From Collinsella aerofaciens (GTDB lineage: Bacteria; Actinomycetota; Coriobacteriia; Coriobacteriales; Coriobacteriaceae), in assembly GCA_008671285.1 (NCBI GenBank), contig RPYR01000081.1, positions 1-9,854 of the forward strand: DNA of 9,854 nucleotides, given 5' to 3'. A model generated the notes under the pieces. The model made no database searches. It saw only the letters and a program-made list of their open reading frames with translations, and had not been told where the DNA came from. The stretch's first letter is position 1. The number at the start of each line of letters is the position of its first letter. This document shows positions 6,327 to 9,854 of this stretch, piece by piece. The position numbers and the translations under genes were made by a program.

Positions 6327-6513
6327 GTCGTATCACATTGAGACCAAGTCAAGAAGAATCGCTTCGGTCGAATCGCGTCTTTTGGGTGAGTTCTCAACGT
6401 CCGCTGCCGCTGGTTTCCACCGTATGCCGAAAACACCCGGACGATGCCGTGCAGATCGCTTCGCTCTGCTATAGTCTCCCAAATTCACGTTTTCTATTGG
6501 GATGGTGGTTAAT
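6327..6513 (+). promoter_or_regulatory. Intergenic region with extended -10 promoter for the membrane-protein gene
   Basis: Non-coding between the kinase remnant and the next gene. An extended -10, TGCTATAGT, lies at 6467-6475, which would start transcription near 6482 and leave a leader of about 30 bases. No clear -35 is seen, but extended -10 promoters do not need one. A short direct repeat GAATCGC occurs at 6356-6362 and 6370-6376. Nothing on either strand resembles the missing 5' part of the kinase gene. Confidence 0.5.
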
Positions 6514-7620
6514 ATGGGCGACATGCTCGAATCGTTCCTGCGCGTGGCGATGGTGGTGTTCATCGTCGGTCCGCTCACTGCATGGGTCGCCCGTCGCGGC
6601 GCGCGCGAGCGCAGTGAGGCGACGGACAGCCTCGATCGCTTCACGGTGCGCATGCCCGCTGCCATCCGCACGATCATCGCCTGCTGCGCCGTCGCGTTCG
6701 AACTGCTCATGCTGGGTGTCTACGTCTGGCAGGGCGTCTCGTTGGGCGAGTGGGACCACGAACTTGTGTGGTTCGGTCACGCCATGGCGCTCGCGGGCAT
6801 GGCCATCTGGGCCCTGCTGAGCATCCCGCGCATCGACGTGGACGGTGAGCGAATTCTCTCGCGTAACGCCTTCGGCATCCGCAAGGAGACGACGTTTGGC
6901 AACATCACCCGTGCAACGCTTCACACGCAGATGATGAGGATCGACCTGTTCGAGGGCGACCGGAAGTTCTGCTCGATAAGCCTCGAGGGGGTGTGCTCGC
7001 TCAACCTCCTCGCCCGTCTGGAGGAAGAGGGCATCGAAGTCTCGGACGCCGTCGACGGTCCCATGACCAAGGCGGGCCTGTGTTGGTCTGCCATCAAGCC
7101 GTTGACGATTGTTTTCAACGGCATGGCGCTCGTCTTCTCGCTCGTGATCGCCTTCATGGCTGTTTTCACCGATGCCGGTGCTCGTCTGCTCTTGCTCGTC
7201 CCGTTCCTCTTCCTGTTCATAGGGGGACTCCTGCCCCTGCTCATGCTCAGCATGCCCGCCCGCGGCATCCTCGAGATCGGCAGGCAGGAGCGCGAACTCG
7301 GCTTCTCCTTCGCCGAGGAGATGGCAAGTCGAGGTACCACGGGCACTTCGCTTGTCGACGATGATTGGTTCATCGAGATCAGCAATGCCCGCGTCGTGGC
7401 GTTCCGTCGCGATTACCTCAAGAAGGTCACGGCGCACGAGAACAGCGAGAGCGGCGACCGTTGCACGGTGACCACGAAAGGCGGTCGCAAAATCAAGGTG
7501 TATGCAGCGGGCAGCACGCTCGAGGACCTGCGCTCGTGGTTCAAACAGGGTGCCAAGGCCAGAAGCACGCTCGACCGTGCAGAGGACGCGCTCGAGACGA
7601 CGTCTGATTGGGTTGTCTGA
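6514..7620 (+). CDS. Five-helix membrane protein with two PH-like soluble segments, function unknown
   Basis: I do not recognise a named family. Counted from the start at 6514 (368 residues), hydrophobic helices lie at about 7-26, 52-73, 85-104, 199-218 and 225-247. Between helices 3 and 4, residues about 105-180 (IPRIDVDGERILSRNAFG, then IDLFEGDRKFCSISLEG) look like a small beta-rich domain of the bacterial PH type. The C-terminal 280-345 (DDDWFIEISNARVVAFRRD, then VTTKGGRKIKVYAAGS, then LRSWFKQ) looks like a second one. The start at 6514 has GGTGG 5 bases upstream; an ATG at 6502 in the same frame has no ribosome binding site. The TGA stop (7618-7620) is the first three bases of the IS3 element that follows, so the natural C-terminus may be lost. 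About 20 of 21 Phe codons are TTC, unlike the genes to the left, which suggests transfer. Confidence 0.8.
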   Translation: MGDMLESFLRVAMVVFIVGPLTAWVARRGARERSEATDSLDRFTVRMPAAIRTIIACCAVAFELLMLGVYVWQGVSLGEWDHELVWFGHAMALAGMAIWALLSIPRIDVDGERILSRNAFGIRKETTFGNITRATLHTQMMRIDLFEGDRKFCSISLEGVCSLNLLARLEEEGIEVSDAVDGPMTKAGLCWSAIKPLTIVFNGMALVFSLVIAFMAVFTDAGARLLLLVPFLFLFIGGLLPLLMLSMPARGILEIGRQERELGFSFAEEMASRGTTGTSLVDDDWFIEISNARVVAFRRDYLKKVTAHENSESGDRCTVTTKGGRKIKVYAAGSTLEDLRSWFKQGAKARSTLDRAEDALETTSDWVV

Positions 7621-7648
7621 CCTGTATCGTCTTTTCGGACACGCATGC
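7618..7648 (+). repeat. Left terminal inverted repeat of the IS3 element
   Basis: Pairs with 8892-8922 over 31 bp with 6 mismatches: the outer 8 bp (TGACCTGT) and an inner 13-bp block (TTTCGGACACGCA) are identical, and the mismatches cluster between them. This two-block layout fits transposase-binding and cleavage ends of IS3 elements. Confidence 0.85.
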
Positions 7649-7702
7649 TAGAGGCCCAATCCTTTAGAATGCATTCATCGACGACCGAGAGGACGGTATG
7701 CT

Positions 7703-7987
7703 ATGTCCAACCCAGCCGCCAAGTACACCGACGAGTTCAGGCGCGAGACCGCCGACTACATCATCTCGACGGGCAGGCCGATAACGGAATGCTGCGCAGA
7801 ACTGGGCCTGAATTCCAAGACCGTGAACAAGTGGGTGCAGAGCCGCCGGCGCGAGCTTGCCGGCGGGCCCGACCCCAAGGCCGAGGACCGCGAGCTTCGC
7901 GAGGCGAAAAGGCGCATACGCGAGCTCGAGATGGAGAACGCCTTCTTGAAAAAAGCCGCGGCCTTCTTCGCCAAAAGCCAGGCGTAG
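7703..7987 (+). CDS. IS3-family transposase OrfA
   Basis: A 94-residue DNA-binding subunit. The N-terminal helix-turn-helix (KYTDEFRRETADYIISTGRPITECCAELGLNSKTVNKWVQ) recognises the element ends. The C-terminal REAKRRIRELEMENAFLKKA is the leucine-zipper-like dimerisation helix. AGAGG lies upstream with rather long spacing (about 10 bases) to the ATG at 7703; an ATG at 7698 is in another frame. A -10-like TAGAAT at 7665-7670 could drive it. The 3' end contains an A6 run where a -1 frameshift would fuse it to OrfB. Confidence 0.92.
   Translation: MSNPAAKYTDEFRRETADYIISTGRPITECCAELGLNSKTVNKWVQSRRRELAGGPDPKAEDRELREAKRRIRELEMENAFLKKAAAFFAKSQA
7949..7954 (+). other. Probable -1 frameshift site between orfA and orfB
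   Basis: Six As in the phase TTG AAA AAA GCC. The classical IS3 slippery heptamer is A AAA AAG; here the phase is different, so slippage would need P-site re-pairing of Lys-tRNA within the A-run or transcriptional slippage. After a -1 shift the reading continues as Lys-Ser-Arg-Gly-Leu-Leu-Arg into OrfB, giving a fused OrfAB of about 390 residues. Confidence 0.6.
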
Positions 7988-8001
7988 CCGCATGCTACCG
8001 G

Positions 8002-8883
8002 ATGATGTTGGCGGAGAAGGCCGAATTCCCGGTGAAAATGATGGCCCGCGTGCTCGGCGTGAGCCGATCGGGCTTCTACTCGTGGCTCTCCAACGGCTGC
8101 CCGCGAGAAGACTGGTCGGCCGAGCGCGAGGCGGTCCGGCGCGTGTGGCTGGAGTCGGACCGCAGGTTCGGCTTCCGGTTCGTGAAATGCTTCCTGCCCG
8201 GCGAGTTCTCCGGATTGACCCTGTATAGGGTGCGCAAGCTGATGCGCGAGCTGGGAATACGCGGCTGCACGCCCAACGCCAGGAAGCGCACCACCATCCC
8301 CGACCCGAAGGCCAGGCTCCGGCCCGACCTGGTGCGCCGCGACTTCACCAGTCCCGTTCCAACCTGCAAGCTCGTGGGCGACATCACCTACCTGCGCACC
8401 GGCGAGGGATGGCTGTACCTGTCGACGGTCATCGACCTCAACACCCGCATGGTGGTGGGCTGGTCGCTCTCCGAGCGCATGACCGCCGACATCGTGGTTT
8501 CGGCGCTGGCGTCGGCCAAATCGCGCGGCTACGTGGCCGGCAACGCGATATTCCACGCCGACCGCGGCGCCCAGTACACCAGCAGGCTTCTGGCCGAATG
8601 GGCGCGCGACAACGACGTGCGGCTGTCCTGCAGCCGCGCCGGCAACTGCCACGACAACGCGGTGGCCGAGTCGTTCCTCGCCACGCTGAAGAACGAGATG
8701 TACTACAGGCGCAGCTTCCCGACCAGGGATTCCGCCAAGCACGCGGTGGTCGAGTTCATCGAGGCGTACTACAACCGCCGAAGGCCCCGCTCGACGATCG
8801 GCTACAAGGTGCCGGCCGAGGCCATGGCGGCCTTCTTCGAGAGAACCGAGCCCAAGCTCGAGGCCATGCCTATGGCCGCTTGA
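8002..8883 (+). CDS. IS3-family transposase OrfB (DDE integrase domain)
   Basis: Catalytic subunit with an rve-type integrase core. From the ATG at 8002 (293 residues) the catalytic triad is Asp127 (VGDITYL), Asp187 (FHADRGAQYTS) and Glu223 (NCHDNAVAESFLATLKNE); Asp187 and Glu223 are separated by 35 residues, the canonical D35E spacing. The N-terminal part (FPVKMMARVLGVSRSGFYSWL) is the usual OrfB helix-turn-helix. The frame stays open upstream across orfA, consistent with expression as a frameshift fusion from 7703; the ATG at 8002 has only GGATG before it and may be unused. No stop or frameshift is visible, so the element could be active. Confidence 0.93.
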   Translation: MMLAEKAEFPVKMMARVLGVSRSGFYSWLSNGCPREDWSAEREAVRRVWLESDRRFGFRFVKCFLPGEFSGLTLYRVRKLMRELGIRGCTPNARKRTTIPDPKARLRPDLVRRDFTSPVPTCKLVGDITYLRTGEGWLYLSTVIDLNTRMVVGWSLSERMTADIVVSALASAKSRGYVAGNAIFHADRGAQYTSRLLAEWARDNDVRLSCSRAGNCHDNAVAESFLATLKNEMYYRRSFPTRDSAKHAVVEFIEAYYNRRRPRSTIGYKVPAEAMAAFFERTEPKLEAMPMAA

Positions 8884-8891
8884 TTTCTCGA

Positions 8892-8922
8892 GCTTGCGTG
8901 TCCGAAATCTTGACACAGGTCA
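8892..8922 (-). repeat. Right terminal inverted repeat of the IS3 element
   Basis: Reverse complement of the left end with 25 of 31 positions matching; it ends ACAGGTCA at 8922. It starts 8 bp after the orfB stop, as usual for compact IS3 elements. Confidence 0.85.
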
Positions 8923-9319
8923 GAAGGCCTCGATGCCAGCGCTGCGCCGATATGGGGCAGCGGCCCCCCCCGTTGGCCGCCATGGCCCTGACTTCCGAGC
9001 GTATGCTGGCGCCGCTCGTCTTAAGACGTCGACCTCCATCCGGAGCCTGCGGTTCTCGCGCTCGGGCTCCAGGATCCGGTTCTACTCGGGCGTGCGGTTG
9101 TCGGCGGCGCGCGGCGAGCCGGTCTCGTTTATCGACTTGACCCGCCTCTCCACGGTGCTCTTGTCGAGGTCGCACTCGTCCATGGCCTCGCGCCTGGGCT
9201 TTCCGGCGTTGTGGAGATCGACTATCTTCCTCTTGAACTCGTCGGTGAAATGCCTCGGTCTGGGGCCGGTCGAGGCCGAGCCCCCGGTCCGGCTGGGGTA
9301 GCATGTCGCTGCGGACCAT
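8923..9319 (-). pseudogene. Broken IS3-family transposase (orfA plus the first codons of orfB)
   Basis: Starts at ATG 9319 with AGAGGAAAG upstream. The first residues read MVRSDMLPQ, then a one-base shift is needed to continue in the frame HFTDEFKRKIVDLHNAGKPRREAMDE, a clear OrfA helix-turn-helix. It is followed by ERRVKSINETGSPRAADNRTPE, an in-frame TAG (about 9077-9079), and the coiled-coil segment RENRRLRMEVDVL. A different frame then begins an OrfB (SIRSEVRAMAANGG), which contains a run of eight G on this strand (8964-8971) and is cut at 8923 by the right end of the IS3 element. So there are three lesions: an N-terminal frameshift, a nonsense codon and loss of nearly all of orfB. It belongs to a different IS3 subgroup from its neighbour, as the OrfA sequences differ widely. 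Confidence 0.8.
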
Positions 9320-9364
9320 TGTCTTTCCTCTCGTTGAATATCTAGGCGCTGACGATTCTAGGCG
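9320..9364 (-). promoter_or_regulatory. Upstream end of the broken IS3 element with direct repeat
   Basis: TCTAGGCG occurs twice in direct orientation, at 9341-9348 and 9357-9364, 16 bp apart start to start. On the minus strand the repeats include -10-like TAGAAT (9355-9360) and TAGATA, so this may be the old transposase promoter. The terminal inverted repeat cannot be defined because the partner end has been lost. Confidence 0.35.
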
Positions 9365-9410
9365 ATGGCCCTCTCTTGCTGCTTACACCTCGATTGTGCT
9401 CGCTACCCCC

Positions 9411-9445
9411 AGCGGGCCCGGATCGAGCGATTCGGACCCGCTTTT
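9411..9445 (+). terminator. Long near-perfect palindrome followed by TTTT
   Basis: Positions 9411-9442 (AGCGGG...CCCGCT) form an almost perfect palindrome of 32 bases with mismatches only near the tips of the arms, followed by TTTT and GGGG. An outer CCCC (9406-9410) can also pair with that GGGG. It could be an intrinsic plus-strand terminator or an end structure of a mobile element. No plus-strand gene precedes it except through the IS region. Confidence 0.45.
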
Positions 9446-9600
9446 GGGGCCTGCCGGAAACCCGGTGGTCAAAAAGGGCCAAATATGAGTACTGTTACCA
9501 GTTTGGTGGCAGCCAAATGGCCTCAAAAATCGGTGCCAGAGGCCAAAAGTGCATCGATTTTCGTTCTTCAGAGTCGCGATCGGGGGTGGCGCGCGCAGAC
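9446..9600. repeat. Non-coding hairpin-rich segment
   Basis: No credible gene on either strand. The segment contains GGCCAAA-like words three times (near 9476, 9512 and 9541). It also has nested inverted repeats: TGGCCTC (9518-9524) with GAGGCCA (9539-9545), AAAATCG (9526-9532) with CGATTTT (9555-9561), and TTTGG with CCAAA near 9503-9517. It is AT-richer than its surroundings. It looks like an interspersed palindromic repeat or a small non-autonomous element rather than a gene; copy number cannot be judged from this window. Confidence 0.4.
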
Positions 9601-9644
9601 GTGGTGTAAGAGCGTCCCGAGGTCCGTCGCTGCAAGTCCCGATG

Positions 9645-9854
9645 TTACTCCTTCTTGAGACCGCGCCTCTCGACTATCTCGTCCACTATCTCCCTGGCGC
9701 GCCGCCCGAGCGAGCGGCGCCTCCCCTCTGTCGGGGCCGGCCTGTCCGCGGGCTCGGCGAAGCCCTCGGCGGCCGAGGCCTCGGAGAACACGCGCTGCTG
9801 GGACCACTGTCCCTCGGTCTCCATGAGGCTCGCGCACGTCAGACGCAGCATCGA
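9645..9854 (-). CDS. C-terminus of a probable IS256-family (mutator) transposase, partial
   Basis: The frame is open to the right edge of the window, so only the last 69 residues are seen. RLTCASLMETEGQWSQQRVFSEAS resembles the mutator-transposase C-terminus, in which a helix with MExxxxW precedes a short tail; the Arg/Glu-rich end (GRRAREIVDEIVERRGLKKE) is a longer tail than usual. The ATG at 9851 is internal, not a start. The element's right end should lie shortly below 9645; GTGTAAGAG around 9604-9612 recalls the TTACAC word near IS256-type ends, but I cannot place the exact border. The assignment rests on pattern only. Confidence 0.5.
   Translation of the reverse strand, partial: SMLRLTCASLMETEGQWSQQRVFSEASAAEGFAEPADRPAPTEGRRRSLGRRAREIVDEIVERRGLKKE

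Larger units (their letters stand above)
7618..8922 (+). mobile_element. Complete IS3-family insertion sequence (about 1305 bp)
   Basis: Bounded by imperfect terminal inverted repeats that begin TGACCTGT, with the usual TG...CA ends of IS3 elements. Inside are orfA (7703-7987) and orfB in the -1 frame, ending at 8883. Length and layout are normal for the family. The bases flanking the ends (GTC on the left, GAA on the right) are not a target-site duplication of 3-4 bp, so the flanks were probably rearranged after insertion. The left end coincides with the stop codon of the membrane-protein gene and the right end cuts a second IS3-type element. Confidence 0.9.

Noticed and set aside
6469..7437. 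Minus-strand open frame opposite the membrane-protein gene
   Set aside because: Its composition (Glu/Arg/His-rich, no domain) is typical of an antisense shadow, and the plus strand has membrane helices and a good promoter.
7756..8916. Long minus-strand open frame opposite the IS3 transposase
   Set aside because: Its complement is a clear DDE transposase with all catalytic residues; the antisense translation has no family features.
1..9854. CRISPR array or defence system
   Set aside because: No regularly spaced direct repeats and no defence-type protein motifs were seen on either strand.

Overview
The window looks like a piece of a GC-rich Actinomycetota genome, most likely a gut coriobacterium of the Collinsella type. 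This is inferred from the [NiFe]-hydrogenase maturation genes, the AgrC-like GHKL kinase remnant, the codon use and the IS content. No rRNA or tRNA was found to confirm it. The left half is ordinary chromosome and the right third is a patchwork of mobile and foreign DNA.

Region 1 (1-4527, all on the minus strand) is a hydrogenase maturation and nickel-control operon. In transcription order it holds an unrecognised 82-residue helical protein, nikR (nickel-responsive repressor with a His/Cys-rich N-terminal tail), hypF (carbamoyl transfer and cyanide-ligand synthesis), hypC (Fe(CN)2CO carrier chaperone) and hypD (scaffold, cut by the window edge). HypF with HypE makes the CN ligands, and HypC with HypD assembles the Fe(CN)2CO unit. 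NikR would tie this, and probably nickel uptake, to nickel supply. Spacing is tight (1 bp, 29 bp and a 1-base overlap) except for a 134-bp gap before hypC.

Region 2 (4528-5798) holds trxA on the minus strand with a good intrinsic terminator. Divergent from it is a plus-strand gene for a degenerate protein resembling uracil-DNA glycosylases.

Region 3 (5799-6332) is the C-terminal half of a GHKL sensor kinase cut off exactly at its phospho-acceptor H-box.

Region 4 (about 6333-9854) looks acquired. Phe codons switch from mostly TTT in the resident genes to almost only TTC. It carries a five-helix membrane protein whose stop codon lies inside the end of a complete IS3-family element (7618-8922, two reading frames, imperfect 31-bp inverted repeats). 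That element abuts a broken second IS3-type element (8923 to about 9364). Next come about 280 bp of non-coding, hairpin-rich DNA and the C-terminus of a probable IS256-type (mutator) transposase at the right edge. I see no defence system, CRISPR array or clearly new multi-gene system. The best leads are the 82-aa/NikR pair and the rearrangement scars around the membrane-protein gene.
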